Of a stretch of 64,000 nt of DNA, positions 54,711 through 64,000 are shown one piece after another. The position numbers and the translations under genes were made by a program. Within the stretch, counting starts at the first letter, position 1; the number at the start of each line of letters is the position of its first letter. Location: positions 50,320-114,319 of the forward strand of contig JAEWPH010000304.1 in NCBI GenBank assembly GCA_023460715.1. Reading direction: 5' to 3'. The notes under the pieces are model-generated. The model did no database searches. It was not told the DNA's origin and was given only the letters and a program-made list of their open reading frames with translations. This stretch comes from Pseudomonadota bacterium (GTDB taxonomy: Bacteria > Pseudomonadota > Gammaproteobacteria > Burkholderiales > Burkholderiaceae_C).

Positions 54711-56013
54711 AGAGCGTCTTGAACACGTCGCCGGCGATGGCCACCGTTTCCTCGATGTCCGCGGCCGTGTGCGCAGCGCTCACGAAACCGGCCTCGTACA
54801 GCGCGGGCGCGATGTAGACGCCGCGGTCGAGCAGACCGTGGAACAGCGCATTGAAGCGTGCGCCGTCGGTCGCCAGCACCTGCGGGTAGTTCTGCGGCAG
54901 CTGGGGCAGCAGGAAGAAGCCGAACATGCCGCCTTCGCTGTCGGCGCTGAACGGGAGGCCTGCGGCGGCCGCGGCCTGCGACAGCCCGCCCGTCAGCGCG
55001 CGGGTGCGCTCGGCCAGTGCCTCGTAGAAGCCGGGGCGGCTGATCTCGCGCAGCGTCGCCAAACCGCAGGCCGTGGCCACCGGATTGCCCGACAGCGTGC
55101 CGGCCTGGTAGACGGGACCCAGCGGCGCCAGCTGCTCCATGATGGCCCGCGGGCCGCCGAAGGCCGCCAGCGGCATGCCGCCGCCGATGACCTTGCCGAG
55201 CACCGTGAGGTCGGGCTGGAAGCCGGGGATGGCTTTCGCATAGACGCTCTGCGCGCTGCCCAGGGCGACGCGGAAGCCGGTCATCACCTCGTCGAACACC
55301 AGCAGGGCGCCGTACTGCGTGCACAGCTCGCGGCAGCGCTGCATGAAGGGCACGCTGGCGCGCACGAAGTTCATGTTGCCGGCGATGGGCTCGATCATCA
55401 GGCCCGCGATCTCGTGGCCATGCAGCGCGAAGGCCTCCTCGAGCTGGGTGATGTCGTTGTATTCGAGCACCAGCGTGTGCTGCACCACCTCGGGCGGCAC
55501 ACCGGCGCTGGTCGCATGGCCGAACGTGGCCAGCCCAGAGCCAGCCTTGACCAGCAGCGCATCGGCATGGCCGTGGTAGCAGCCGTTGAACTTGATGATC
55601 TTGCTGCGCCCCGTGGCGCCGCGCGCCAGGCGGATGGCGCTCATGCCGGCCTCGGTGCCCGAGCTGACCAGGCGGATCATCTCCATGGACGGCACGAAGC
55701 GCAGGATCTCCTCGGCCAGTTCCACCTCGCGCTCGGTGGGCGCGCCGAAGCTGAAGCCCTCCAGCGCGGCCTTTTGCACGGCCTCCAGCACGGCCGGGTG
55801 GCCGTGGCCCAGGATCATCGGGCCCCAGGACCCGATGTAGTCGATGAAGCGCTGGCCGTTGGCATCCCAGAAATAGGCGCCTTGTGCGCGCTCGACGAAA
55901 CGGGGCGTGCCGCCGACGGCCTTGAAGGCGCGCACGGGCGAGTTCACGCCGCCGGGGATGAGCGCCTTGGCGCGCTCGAACAGGGCAATGTTGCGGTCAG
56001 TGCTGGGTGTCAT
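54703..56013 (-). CDS. hemL: Glutamate-1-semialdehyde 2,1-aminomutase
   Basis: A 436-residue PLP enzyme making 5-aminolevulinate for haem. Marks are [76 protein letters not shown] and the PLP lysine in [16 protein letters not shown]. The C-terminal residues LSK plus stop are the edge of a dispersed repeat. It overlaps the end of thiD by 17 bp, so the two are translated together. Confidence 0.97.
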   Translation of the reverse strand: MTPSTDRNIALFERAKALIPGGVNSPVRAFKAVGGTPRFVERAQGAYFWDANGQRFIDYIGSWGPMILGHGHPAVLEAVQKAALEGFSFGAPTEREVELAEEILRFVPSMEMIRLVSSGTEAGMSAIRLARGATGRSKIIKFNGCYHGHADALLVKAGSGLATFGHATSAGVPPEVVQHTLVLEYNDITQLEEAFALHGHEIAGLMIEPIAGNMNFVRASVPFMQRCRELCTQYGALLVFDEVMTGFRVALGSAQSVYAKAIPGFQPDLTVLGKVIGGGMPLAAFGGPRAIMEQLAPLGPVYQAGTLSGNPVATACGLATLREISRPGFYEALAERTRALTGGLSQAAAAAGLPFSADSEGGMFGFFLLPQLPQNYPQVLATDGARFNALFHGLLDRGVYIAPALYEAGFVSAAHTAADIEETVAIAGDVFKTLSK

Positions 56014-56947
56014 GGGGAGGCATCACGAAGCCATCGGTGGCCGTGGGATCGGGTGGGGGTTCGTCGGAATCGTCTTCGTCGTCTTCGTCGGGCTGCGCCC
56101 AGAACATGCGGTCGGGAACGATGTGGCCCATGCCGGGGCGAAAGCCCGCGTCCAGGCAGCGGTCCAGGTAGGTCAGCGCCTCGCTGGTGGCCTCGCCCAG
56201 GTCGCTGCCGCTGGCAACCAGTGCGGCTAGGGCGGCCGACAAGGTATCGCCCGCGCCGGCGAAGGTCGCCTCGAACAGCTCGAACTTGCCGCTGCCCAGG
56301 ACGGACTGCGGCGAGGCGAGGATGTTCTCGACGAATTGCTCGGGCGCCGGGATGCCGGTCACCAGCACATAGGGCACGCCGAGTTCGGACGCGGCCATGG
56401 CGATGTCCCGCGCGGAGGGGCTGCGGTCGCTCGCCCAGTCGGGCAGCAGCCAGCGGCGCAGGGTGCTGTGGTTGCCCACCAACACCGAGGTCTGCGGCAG
56501 CAGCAGCTCCTGGAAGGCGTCCAGGTACTGGTCGATGAGGTCGTCGCGCCACCACGACAGGTTGGGCATGTAGGCGATGACGGGAACTTCGGCGTAGTCG
56601 GCCGTGATCTCGGCGATGGCGCTGAGGTTCTCCGGGCTGCCGACGAAGCCGACCTTGATGGCCTGCACGGGCATGTCCTCCAGCACGGCGCGGGCCTGTT
56701 CGGCCACGGCCTCGTCGTCCATCGCATAGTGGTCGAAGACTTCGGCCGTGTCCCGGGCATAGGCACCGGTGGCGATCGCTACCGGATGGCCGCCCACCGA
56801 CGCGATGGTGACCGCATCCGCGGTCAGCCCGCCGGCGCCGCTCGGGTCGTTGGCGTTGAACACCATGACGCAGACGGGGCTGGCGTCCTCTTCCGCGTCG
56901 ATGGCCACCGGGGCCGTATCAGAAGGGGGGGGTGTATTTGATGTCAT
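55997..56947 (-). CDS. thiD: Hydroxymethylpyrimidine/phosphomethylpyrimidine kinase
   Basis: A 316-residue ribokinase-fold kinase for thiamine synthesis. The core has [32 protein letters not shown] and a C-terminal [20 protein letters not shown] (anion hole and catalytic Asp). It differs from standard ThiD (about 265 residues) by an acidic N-terminal extension and a C-terminal tail rich in Asp/Glu/Pro ([15 protein letters not shown]). The HMP-binding motif is less canonical than in E. coli, so another vitamin-like substrate is possible. Start [10 protein letters not shown] at 56947. The operon continues into hemL. Confidence 0.8.
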   Translation of the reverse strand: MTSNTPPPSDTAPVAIDAEEDASPVCVMVFNANDPSGAGGLTADAVTIASVGGHPVAIATGAYARDTAEVFDHYAMDDEAVAEQARAVLEDMPVQAIKVGFVGSPENLSAIAEITADYAEVPVIAYMPNLSWWRDDLIDQYLDAFQELLLPQTSVLVGNHSTLRRWLLPDWASDRSPSARDIAMAASELGVPYVLVTGIPAPEQFVENILASPQSVLGSGKFELFEATFAGAGDTLSAALAALVASGSDLGEATSEALTYLDRCLDAGFRPGMGHIVPDRMFWAQPDEDDEDDSDEPPPDPTATDGFVMPPHDTQH

Positions 56948-57007
56948 GGAGAGGTGCCAGCAGGGTGGGTGGTGGCACGAAAGCAGCATCCCGCTGTCAT
57001 GGCTAGA

Positions 57008-57013
57008 TACAAT
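57008..57013 (+). promoter_or_regulatory. Candidate -10 of the rubredoxin/pil transcript
   Basis: TACAAT 31 nt before the rubredoxin GTG, in the divergent thiD-rubredoxin interval. Confidence 0.4.
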
Positions 57014-57044
57014 CGTTGCATTCTATGTGAAGGCCCCTTAAGCT

Positions 57045-57218
57045 GTGACCGACCCAAAAACCTGGATGTGTTTGATTTGCGGTTGGATATATGACGAAGC
57101 GCAGGGTTCTCCTGAGCACGGCATTCCGCCCCAGACGCCCTGGGAGCAGGTTCCCATGAACTGGACCTGCCCCGAATGCGGCGCGCGCAAGGAAGACTTC
57201 GAGATGGTCCAGATCTGA
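57045..57218 (+). CDS. Rubredoxin
   Basis: A 57-residue iron protein: MCLICGWIYDEAQG carries Cys9 and Cys12, and NWTCPECGARKEDFEM carries Cys42 and Cys45. These four cysteines bind one iron. It starts with GTG (MTDPKTW). Rubredoxins pass electrons to alkane hydroxylases or oxygen-defence enzymes. In betaproteobacteria this gene commonly precedes pilG, though its role there is unknown. It lies 51 bp before pilG. Confidence 0.9.
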   Translation: MTDPKTWMCLICGWIYDEAQGSPEHGIPPQTPWEQVPMNWTCPECGARKEDFEMVQI

Positions 57219-57269
57219 CCCGCAGCACCTGCCTGCGCGGTTTTCTCTTCCTTCAGGAGCAGTGACAAA

Positions 57270-57668
57270 TTGACTACGACCGGTGCGACCTTCAAGGTAC
57301 TCGTGGTGGACGACAGCAATACCATCCGCCGCAGCGCAGAGATCTTCCTCAAGCAGGGCGGCCATGAAGTGCTTCTGGCCGACGATGGGTTCGATGCGTT
57401 GGCCAAGGTCAATGATTATCAGCCCCAATTGATATTCTGCGACATCCTGATGCCCAAGCTTGATGGGTATCAAACCTGCGCCATCATTAAACGCAATGCC
57501 CGCTTTGCCGATACGCCCGTCGTGATGCTTTCTTCGAAAGACGGGGTTTTCGACAAGGCCCGCGGCCGTATGGTGGGCTGCCAGGAATATCTCACCAAAC
57601 CATTTACCAAAGACCAGTTGCTGCAGGCCGTGCAGCAATTCGGCAATGTGCAAAAAGGAGCGATGTAA
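57270..57668 (+). CDS. pilG: Twitching motility response regulator PilG
   Basis: A 132-residue single-domain CheY-like protein. VLVVDDSNTIRRSAEIFLKQGG starts it, phospho-Asp58 is in LIFCDILMPKLDG, and the switch Thr/Lys lie in VVMLSSKDGVFDKARG and GCQEYLTKPFTK. It is a target of the ChpA kinase and promotes pilus extension. The start is TTG at 57270, supported by AGGAG 11-7 nt upstream and by the family N-terminus. The stop overlaps the pilH start (TAATG). Confidence 0.94.
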   Translation: MTTTGATFKVLVVDDSNTIRRSAEIFLKQGGHEVLLADDGFDALAKVNDYQPQLIFCDILMPKLDGYQTCAIIKRNARFADTPVVMLSSKDGVFDKARGRMVGCQEYLTKPFTKDQLLQAVQQFGNVQKGAM

Positions 57669-58033
57669 TGCCGATTCAGAAAGTTCTGGTCGTGGACGAC
57701 TCGAAAACCGAGTTGATGTTTCTGACCGACTTGCTGCAAAAGAAGGGCATGCAGGTGCGCACGGCAGAGAACGGCGAAGAAGCCTTCCGCCGCCTGTCCG
57801 AAGAAAAGCCCGACCTGATCCTGATGGACGTGGTCATGCCGGGGCAGAACGGGTTCCAGCTCACCCGCGCCATTTCCCGCGACCCGCAGTATGCGGATGT
57901 GCCGATCATCATGTGCACCAGCAAGAACCAGGAAACGGACCGCGTCTGGGGCATGCGCCAGGGCGCGCGAGGCTACATCACCAAGCCGGTGGATCCTGCA
58001 GAGCTGCAGGCCAAGATCGACGCGCTGGGCTGA
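57668..58033 (+). CDS. pilH: Twitching motility response regulator PilH
   Basis: A 121-residue CheY-like protein. VLVVDDSKTELMFLTDLLQKKG, then phospho-Asp54 in LILMDVVMPGQNGFQL, and CTSKNQETDRVWGMRQGARGYITKPVD. It acts opposite to PilG (pilus retraction) and as phosphate sink in Pseudomonas. It shares one base with pilG; pilI follows after 16 bp. Confidence 0.94.
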   Translation: MPIQKVLVVDDSKTELMFLTDLLQKKGMQVRTAENGEEAFRRLSEEKPDLILMDVVMPGQNGFQLTRAISRDPQYADVPIIMCTSKNQETDRVWGMRQGARGYITKPVDPAELQAKIDALG

Positions 58034-58049
58034 GAACCGCTTTCCACCC

Positions 58050-58577
58050 ATGGCCAATCGCGAAGCCCTGCGGGAGCTCCAGACGCGTCTTGCCGCCCGA
58101 TTGCAGGCGGCGCGCGCAGAGGGCTTGTCCGTTTCGTCCTGGCTGGCCGTCGAGTCGGCCGGGCACCGTTTCCTGCTGCCGCTGGGGCAGTCCGGCGAAA
58201 TCTTCTCCTGGGCGGGTGTCCAGGTGGTTCCGTATACCCAGCCCTGGTTTCTGGGCGTGGCCAATCTGCGCGGCGCGCTGAACGGCGTGATCGACCTCGC
58301 CGCGCTGCTGGGCGAGGCGGCACCACGGTCGGAACAGGCGTTCGCGGACGCGAGCCTGCTGGCCTTCAACGCCGCGCTGGGCGTCAATGCCGCGCTGCTG
58401 GTCGACCGGCTCGCGGGCCTGCGTGGCACGGATGCCTTCGTTTCGTCCGAGCCGCCCGATGAGGGCGCCCCGTCTTTTTTCGGTACCTACTATGTGGATG
58501 CGCAGGGTGTGCGCTGGCAAGAAATCAACTTGCAGGCCCTGTCCCAGCATCCCGAGTTCCTGAGCATCAGTGCTTGA
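58050..58577 (+). CDS. pilI: CheW-like coupling protein PilI
   Basis: A 175-residue CheW-domain protein that links the PilJ receptor to the ChpA kinase. GHRFLLPLGQSGEIFSWAGVQVVPYTQPWFLGVANLRGALNGVIDLAALLGE is the CheW core; the VANLRG block is the family mark. The start at 58050 (MANREALRELQTRL) sits 16 bp after pilH. Standard place in pilGHIJ-chpA. Confidence 0.92.
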   Translation: MANREALRELQTRLAARLQAARAEGLSVSSWLAVESAGHRFLLPLGQSGEIFSWAGVQVVPYTQPWFLGVANLRGALNGVIDLAALLGEAAPRSEQAFADASLLAFNAALGVNAALLVDRLAGLRGTDAFVSSEPPDEGAPSFFGTYYVDAQGVRWQEINLQALSQHPEFLSISA

Positions 58578-58598
58578 GTTTTTCTGTAAGGCTGCACC

Positions 58599-60890
58599 AT
58601 GTCCGTCGTCAATCCGTTTGGAAAGCTGTTCAACCGCGCACCGGCCGATCCGCAGGCCGACCAGCCCCCGGCAGGTGCGGACTCCGTGCAGGACCCGCTG
58701 GCGATGAGCGCGCTGGACGGCCACACGGCCCTGCGTGAGGGCTACACCTCCGACGCGATGAACAGCGTCCAGGGCGATCCCGGTGCGTCGTCTTCGTACG
58801 GCGACACGGACACGGTCGACGAGGAGCTGATCACGCTGCCTGTGCTTGGCCGGGCCACGGCGGCGGCCCACCAGCGCCGGCTGCTCACTCTGCTGGGCGT
58901 AGGCGTGGTCGTGCTGGCGGCCATCGCGTTCTGGGTGCTGCAGCAGGCGGACCGCGCCGCCCAACAACTCGCTGCCACGGGCCAGTCCCTGATGCAGTCG
59001 CAACGGCTGGCCAAGTCGGTGTCGCAGGCGCTTGTGGGCAGCCCGCAGGCCTTCCCGGACGTGACCGAGAGCTCGGGCGTGCTGGCGCGCAACGTGCGCG
59101 CCCTGAACAGTGGCGACGCGGCGCTCGGCGTCGAGTCCCTGGGCGACTCCTTCAAGCCGGATCTGGAGGCGGTCACGCCGCTCATGGAGCGTGCGGAGCG
59201 CAATGCGGCCGTGGTGATGGGCCAGCAGAAAATCCTGACCCAGGTGGGAGACGCGCTGCGCACCATCAACCGCCAGTCGTCCGACCTGTTGGAAATCGCG
59301 GAAACCGTGTCTTCGCTCAAGCTGCAGCAGAACGCGCCCTCGACCGAGATCTCGGCGGCCGGCCAGCTGGTGATGCTGACCCAGCGCATCGGCAAGTCCG
59401 CCAACGAATTCCAGACGACCGAGGGCGTCAGCCCCGAGGCCGTGTTCCTGCTGGGCAAGGACTTGAACTCCTTCAAGGAAATCGCACAGGGCATGCTCGA
59501 CGGCAGCCCCGACCTGCGCCTGGCGCCCACGCGCGATCCGCAGACGCGTGAACAGCTCGAGAACCTGATCAAGCTCTACGAGCAGACCCGCGTGCAGGCC
59601 GGCGCCATCCTGGGCAACCTGCAGGGCCTGGTGTCCGCCCGCGAAGCGCAGTCCGCCATCATTGCGGACAGCGAACCGATGCGTCGCCAGCTGGAAGAGC
59701 TGCAGACCAAGCTGTCCGCCCAGACCGGCCTGGGCGCCGGCCAGGTGGCAGCGCTGGCCATCGCCGGCCTGTTCGTGGTGCTGTGCGGCGTGGGCATCTC
59801 GCGCGTGCAACTGCAGGACAGCCGCAGCCGCCAGGCCGCGGCCGAATCGCAGCAGAAGGATGCGCGCCGCCAGGAGCACGAGGCCAAGCGCATCAACGAC
59901 GCCAACCAGGCGGCCATTCTGCGTCTGATGAACGAACTGCAGTCCGTCGCCGAAGGCGACCTGACGCAGGAAGCGACCGTGACCGAGGACATCACCGGCG
60001 CCATTGCCGACTCGGTGAACTACACGGTGGAAGAGCTGCGCCAGCTGGTGGGCAGCGTGCAGAACACGGCCACCCGCGTGGCCCAGACGACGGCGCAGGT
60101 GGACAACACGTCCACCGAGCTGCTGGCCGCGTCTACCGAACAGCTGCGGGAGATCCGCGAAACCGGCCGCTCGGTGCTCGACATGGCCACCCGCATCAAC
60201 GACGTGTCCTCGCAGGCACAGGAATCGGCCGCAGTGGCCCGCCAGTCGCTGCAGGCCGCCGACTCGGGCCTGCAGGCCGTGCAGAACGCCATCGGCGGCA
60301 TGAACTCCATCCGCGACCAGATCCAGGACACCTCGAAGCGGATCAAGCGCCTGGGTGAATCCTCCCAGGAGATCGGTGAAATCACCGAGCTAATCTCCGA
60401 CATTACCGAACAGACCAACGTGCTGGCCCTGAACGCCGCCATCCAGGCCGCGTCCGCCGGTGAAGCCGGCCGAGGCTTCTCGGTGGTGGCGGAAGAAGTG
60501 CAGCGGCTGGCAGAACGCTCGGCCGACGCTACGCGCCAGATCTCGGCGCTGGTGAAGGCGATTCAGACCGACACGCAGGATGCGGTGGCCGCCATGGAGC
60601 GTTCCACGCAGGGTGTGGTGGAAGGTGCCCGGCTGTCCGACAGCGCGGGAACGGCACTGTCGGAAATCGACCGCGTGTCCCGCCGCCTGGCCGACCTGAT
60701 CGAGCAGATCTCGTCCTCGACCTCGCGCGAAGCCGAGCTGGCCAACGAAGTGGCCGACAACATCCAGCACATCTTCGCGGTGACCGAGCAGACCGGCGAG
60801 GGCACGCGCACCACCGCGCAGCAGGTGCGCGAACTGTCGGCCATGGCGGAGGAACTGCGCCAGTCCGTGTCCCGTTTCAAGATTGCCTGA
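58599..60890 (+). CDS. pilJ: Pilus chemoreceptor PilJ
   Basis: A 763-residue methyl-accepting chemotaxis protein. A cytoplasmic N-terminus of about 95 residues, rich in Asp/Ser/Gly, precedes TM1 (about 96-115). A periplasmic domain with two helical-bundle (PilJ-type) modules (about 116-378) and TM2 (about 380-398) follow. HAMP and the signalling domain come next, with the hairpin tip [34 protein letters not shown]. It senses surface contact through pilin. The N-terminal region is longer than in Pseudomonas. pilJ is 21 bp after pilI. Confidence 0.94.
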   Translation: MSVVNPFGKLFNRAPADPQADQPPAGADSVQDPLAMSALDGHTALREGYTSDAMNSVQGDPGASSSYGDTDTVDEELITLPVLGRATAAAHQRRLLTLLGVGVVVLAAIAFWVLQQADRAAQQLAATGQSLMQSQRLAKSVSQALVGSPQAFPDVTESSGVLARNVRALNSGDAALGVESLGDSFKPDLEAVTPLMERAERNAAVVMGQQKILTQVGDALRTINRQSSDLLEIAETVSSLKLQQNAPSTEISAAGQLVMLTQRIGKSANEFQTTEGVSPEAVFLLGKDLNSFKEIAQGMLDGSPDLRLAPTRDPQTREQLENLIKLYEQTRVQAGAILGNLQGLVSAREAQSAIIADSEPMRRQLEELQTKLSAQTGLGAGQVAALAIAGLFVVLCGVGISRVQLQDSRSRQAAAESQQKDARRQEHEAKRINDANQAAILRLMNELQSVAEGDLTQEATVTEDITGAIADSVNYTVEELRQLVGSVQNTATRVAQTTAQVDNTSTELLAASTEQLREIRETGRSVLDMATRINDVSSQAQESAAVARQSLQAADSGLQAVQNAIGGMNSIRDQIQDTSKRIKRLGESSQEIGEITELISDITEQTNVLALNAAIQAASAGEAGRGFSVVAEEVQRLAERSADATRQISALVKAIQTDTQDAVAAMERSTQGVVEGARLSDSAGTALSEIDRVSRRLADLIEQISSSTSREAELANEVADNIQHIFAVTEQTGEGTRTTAQQVRELSAMAEELRQSVSRFKIA

Positions 60891-60942
60891 CGCGATTTCC
60901 TCTCACTCAACGGACTGGCTCCAGTAAGCCGGGGACGCATTC

Positions 60943-63900
60943 ATGTCATCTTTTGACGCTGCACACGCACCAGGCGGAGATTGGGCCCAGGGCGAACAGG
61001 ACCTGGGGCCGCTCGCGTGGGTGCTCGACGAGCTGCGCAAATCGCTGGATGGGGCCGTCAAGGCCATGCGCCGCTTCGTCCGCGACGCGGACATCGCGCG
61101 CGAGTCCGACCTGGCTTCGCTGGATGCCGGTCCCCTGCGCATCGCGCGCCAGCAACTGCACCAGGCCAGCGGTGCGCTGGAGATGGTCGGCATGGGCGCG
61201 CCCGCCTTGGTGCTCCGGTCCATGGAATCGGCCGTGCAGAAGTTCGTGCAGCGGCCGGAACTGTGTTCCGACGAGGCCGCCGGCGTCATCGAGCGCGCCA
61301 GCTTTGCCCTGGTGGAATACCTCGACAGCGTGCTGGCGGGCAAGCAGGTCTCTCCCGTAGCGCTGTTCCCCCAGTACCGCGCGGCGCAGGCACTGACCGG
61401 CGCCGAGCGCGTACACCCCGCGGACCTCTGGCCCGTGGAGCGGCGGTTCCGCGAACCTGATCTGGTGGTCAACGCCGCGCCGCTGTCCTACGGTCCCGAA
61501 GCCCGTGCCCGGCTCGACAGCGCGGTGCTGCGCATCGTCAAGAACGCGGATGTGGCAGCCGGGGGCGATCTGCGCGACCTGTCCCTCGCGTTCGCTGCGG
61601 CGCAGACCGAGCGCCAGGCCCGTGCCTTCTGGAAGATCTGTGCGGGCTTCTTCGAAGCCTTCGCTGGCGGCCTGCTGGCCCCGGATGTCTACGTCAAGCG
61701 GGTGGCTTCGCGCGTGTTGATGCAGTACGCCGCCCTGGCCAAGGGCGACAGCGCCATCGCGGACCGGCTGGTCCAGGACCTGCTGTTTTTCTGCTCCCAG
61801 GCCCGCCCTGTCGATGCGGCTGCGGCCCCGGCCCTGCATGCGGTCCGCCAGGCGTTCGCACTGGACCGTTTCAAGCCCGTGGACTACGAGACGCCGCGCT
61901 TCGGCCTGTACGACCCGGCTCTGCTGGCCCAGGCCCGCAAGCGCATTGCGGCGGCGACCGAAACCTGGTCCGCGCTGGCCGGCGGTGATCGCAACAAGCT
62001 CAAGCCCGCGGCCGACCAGTTCAGCCTGGTGTGCGACTCGCTGCACAAGCTGCATCCGGGCAGCGACGGCCTGGCTCAGGCCTTGACCCAGGCGGTGGAG
62101 AGCACGACCCGGTCAGGGGAGCCGCCGTCCCCCGCGTTGGCGATGGAGGTCGCCACGTCGGTGCTGTACCTGCAGGCCACGTTCGAGGAGCTGGACTCCG
62201 CCCCCGACACCATGGCCGAACGTGCAGGCCGCCTGGCCGACCGCCTGCGCCACGTGACCGCCGGCGCACAGCCCGAGCCGCTGGAACCCTGGATGGAGGA
62301 GCTGTACCGCCGCGTCAGCGACCACCAGACCATGGGCAGCGTCGTCGATGAACTGCGCGCCACGCTGGCCGAGGCCGAGAAGGCCATGGACCAGTTCTTC
62401 CGCGATCCGGCGGACCTGTCCGTGCTGACCCCGGTGCCGGGCCGCCTGGCGCAGATGCGCGGCGTGCTCTCTGTGCTGGGGCTGGACCAGGCATCGCTGG
62501 CGGTGGTGCGGATGCGCGACACGGTCGAACGCCTGCTGATCCAGCAGGTGCCCGAGGCAGAGCGTCAGCAGGTGTTCGAGAAGCTGGGCAATAGCCTGGG
62601 CGCGCTGGGCTTCCTCATCGACATGCTGGGCTACCAGCGCACCATGGCGCGCAAGCTCTTCGTCTATGACGAGGACTTGGGCGAATTGCGCATCCTGATG
62701 GGCCGCACGCGCGCCCGCGGTGGCGACGCGCCCCACGAGATCGATGCCGTGCTGGAAGAGCGCGGCGCCCCCTCGGTCGAACCAGAGGCTTTTGCGCCCG
62801 CAGTCCCTGCCTCGGCGCAGGACGCGGCGGAGGCCGGTCACGATCCGGAAGTGCTGGAAGCGTTGGAAGGGCTGGGCACGGACGACCCCGCACCCGCCTC
62901 GCCCTCCGAGAAAGAGGTTGCGCTCGAAGCTGCCGCACCCGCTGCCGCAGCACCGGTCGCAGCTGGGCCCGCCGTGTCTGCTGCGGATCTACTGGATGAA
63001 GAGGAAGAACTGCAGGACATCTTCCTGGAGGAAGCCCGGGAGGTCGTGGCCCATGGCCTGGCGGCCGTGCAGGCCCTGCATGAGGAGCCTGGCAACCTGA
63101 GCGAACAGACCACGCTGCGGCGCGCCTTCCATACGCTCAAGGGCAGCTCGCGCATGGTCGGGCTGAACGAATTCGGCGAGGCGGCCTGGGCCATGGAGCA
63201 GGTGCTCAATGCCTGGCTGGCCGAACAGAAACCCATGGCGCCGGCACTCCTGCAGCTGTCGGACGACATGCTCCGCGCCTTTGGCAGGTGGGCTGACGAC
63301 ATCGCCGCGGGCGACGCGAGCGCTTGGCAGGCCCAGGCCTTCCGCGCGTCTGCCGACGCCATGCGCAACGACGGTGCCTTCCTGCCCCTGGCCGTGCCGG
63401 GTGCGGTGGCAGCCGATGCTGCCCCGTCGATGGCCCAGGCGCAGACGGACGAAGACGGCCCGGCGTCGCCCGCCGACGGGCACGATGGGGCGGCGGACGC
63501 TGCTGCTGCAGAGCCTGCCGACCTGGCTGCGGCGGAGTTCGACCTGCTGCTGCCCGACACGGACGAGCCCCCGGCATTTGCCGATACGGAGCTGTCCGCC
63601 GAAGAGCGTCCGGCAGACCCTGCTGAGACCCAGCCTTCCAACGTCGAGCTCGCGGAAGACATCGATTTCGCTGCCTTCACGCAGGCCCTGGAAGCCGAGC
63701 TGGCCCCGGCGCCCGCATTGGACGAAGCAGACGCAGAACCTGTCTTCGACCTGGAGTTGCCGGACTGGCCTCAGGGCACCCCGACCGCGCCCGAGGACAG
63801 CGATCGGGTCGACGCCACGGAGAGCGTAGAGCCGGCTGAGGACGAGATCTCCTTCGATCTCCCGGTGGACCTGCCTGAGGCCAGCGAGGCCAGCGAGGCC

Positions 63901-64000
63901 AGCGAGGCCAGCGAGGCCAGCGAGGCCAGCGAGGCCAGCGAGGCCAGCGAGGCCAGCGAGGCCAGCGAGGCCAGCGAGGCCAGCGAGGCCAGCGAGGCCA
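60943..64000 (+). CDS. chpA: Pil-Chp hybrid histidine kinase ChpA/PilL (cut by window edge)
   Basis: The first 1,019 codons are visible. The N-terminal FimL-like region includes QLHQASGALEMVGM (His73), an HPt-like motif lacking the usual Lys. Helical modules continue to about residue 600. A canonical HPt follows: RRAFHTLKGSSRMVGLNEFGE with His730. A long acidic Ala/Pro/Asp-rich linker comes next, passing into a (Glu-Ala-Ser) tandem repeat from residue 979 that runs to the window end. Further HPt domains, the kinase core and a receiver should follow outside. It phosphorylates PilG and PilH. ATG at 60943, 52 bp after pilJ. Confidence 0.93.
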   Translation, partial: MSSFDAAHAPGGDWAQGEQDLGPLAWVLDELRKSLDGAVKAMRRFVRDADIARESDLASLDAGPLRIARQQLHQASGALEMVGMGAPALVLRSMESAVQKFVQRPELCSDEAAGVIERASFALVEYLDSVLAGKQVSPVALFPQYRAAQALTGAERVHPADLWPVERRFREPDLVVNAAPLSYGPEARARLDSAVLRIVKNADVAAGGDLRDLSLAFAAAQTERQARAFWKICAGFFEAFAGGLLAPDVYVKRVASRVLMQYAALAKGDSAIADRLVQDLLFFCSQARPVDAAAAPALHAVRQAFALDRFKPVDYETPRFGLYDPALLAQARKRIAAATETWSALAGGDRNKLKPAADQFSLVCDSLHKLHPGSDGLAQALTQAVESTTRSGEPPSPALAMEVATSVLYLQATFEELDSAPDTMAERAGRLADRLRHVTAGAQPEPLEPWMEELYRRVSDHQTMGSVVDELRATLAEAEKAMDQFFRDPADLSVLTPVPGRLAQMRGVLSVLGLDQASLAVVRMRDTVERLLIQQVPEAERQQVFEKLGNSLGALGFLIDMLGYQRTMARKLFVYDEDLGELRILMGRTRARGGDAPHEIDAVLEERGAPSVEPEAFAPAVPASAQDAAEAGHDPEVLEALEGLGTDDPAPASPSEKEVALEAAAPAAAAPVAAGPAVSAADLLDEEEELQDIFLEEAREVVAHGLAAVQALHEEPGNLSEQTTLRRAFHTLKGSSRMVGLNEFGEAAWAMEQVLNAWLAEQKPMAPALLQLSDDMLRAFGRWADDIAAGDASAWQAQAFRASADAMRNDGAFLPLAVPGAVAADAAPSMAQAQTDEDGPASPADGHDGAADAAAAEPADLAAAEFDLLLPDTDEPPAFADTELSAEERPADPAETQPSNVELAEDIDFAAFTQALEAELAPAPALDEADAEPVFDLELPDWPQGTPTAPEDSDRVDATESVEPAEDEISFDLPVDLPEASEASEASEASEASEASEASEASEASEASEASEASEASEA
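63877..64000 (+). repeat. 9-bp tandem repeat (GAGGCCAGC)n inside chpA
   Basis: At least 13.8 perfect units are visible and the array continues past the window edge. In the chpA frame each unit reads Glu-Ala-Ser. Because units are 9 bp, gain or loss never shifts the frame. Confidence 0.97.

Noticed and set aside
57170..57218. Apparent frameshift at the end of rubredoxin
   Set aside because: A first count of the GCGCGC run seemed to break the frame. A recount with the opposite-strand reading shows the frame intact to KEDFEMVQI and stop.
63877..64000. CRISPR repeats at the right edge
   Set aside because: Units are contiguous 9-bp copies with no spacers, in frame within chpA.

Overview
The window is one continuous block of GC-rich, densely packed chromosomal genes from a betaproteobacterium, most likely a member of the Comamonadaceae close to Acidovorax/Paracidovorax. 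This placement is an inference. It rests on gene order (rnb-tonB-aroE; ccsA-PP0621-pilS-pilR-ampD; dusB-fis-purH; hemL-thiD-rubredoxin-pilGHIJ-chpA), an alanine/lysine-rich histone H1-like protein, and a short palindromic intergenic repeat (core GATAGCTGCTTGCGCTT) typical of that family. No prophage, insertion sequence, CRISPR array or other accessory island was found.

Layout: 1-3.3 kb holds the start of aroE, a TonB-like protein and an RNase II-type exonuclease, all on the minus strand. 3.4-13.9 kb holds a Wzy/PglL-type ligase, a YqiA-like esterase, rodA, tldD, the aromatic-pathway gene aroG with a leader-peptide attenuator, mpl and a TlpA-like thioredoxin. 13.9-19.7 kb holds accB-accC, prmA, a zinc-ribbon membrane protein and a PfkB sugar kinase. 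19.7-24.8 kb holds the histone-like gene and the class Ia ribonucleotide reductase genes nrdA and nrdB, with paired NrdR boxes. 25-31.3 kb holds ampD, the PilR/PilS two-component system for type IV pili, ccsA and ffh. 31.7-39.6 kb holds mdoH, a GlrK/QseG-like/GlrR module and miaB. 39.8-49.5 kb holds a tRNA-Met, an enoyl-CoA hydratase, an M61 peptidase, a DsbC-like isomerase, a UbiH-type monooxygenase, a MOSC protein, ychF, a two-gene lipoate ligase, rarD and a YqaA-like protein. 49.7-57 kb holds a diguanylate cyclase, dusB-fis, purH, a cytochrome c, hemL and thiD. 57-64 kb holds a rubredoxin and the Pil-Chp chemosensory operon, with chpA running off the right edge.

Two themes link the genes. 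One is surface motility: PilR/PilS control, the Pil-Chp array, a candidate pilin glycan ligase and a diguanylate cyclase. The other is envelope and core metabolism: mpl and ampD (wall recycling), rodA, mdoH, DsbC and TlpA, fatty-acid initiation, aromatic and purine synthesis, and dNTP supply.

The most noteworthy observations are: a textbook aromatic leader peptide and terminator in front of aroG; two decayed tandem copies of the 5' end of accC between accB and accC; nine genes with a -10-like hexamer only 6-9 nt before the start codon, suggesting leaderless mRNAs; a dispersed palindromic repeat that supplies the stop codons of mpl and hemL; an intergenic hairpin between nrdA and nrdB; a GAFTDA variant of the sigma-54 contact loop in GlrR; and a 9-bp tandem repeat coding (Glu-Ala-Ser)n in ChpA. 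Everything here was read by eye. Function calls rest on recognised motifs and gene order, not on database searches.
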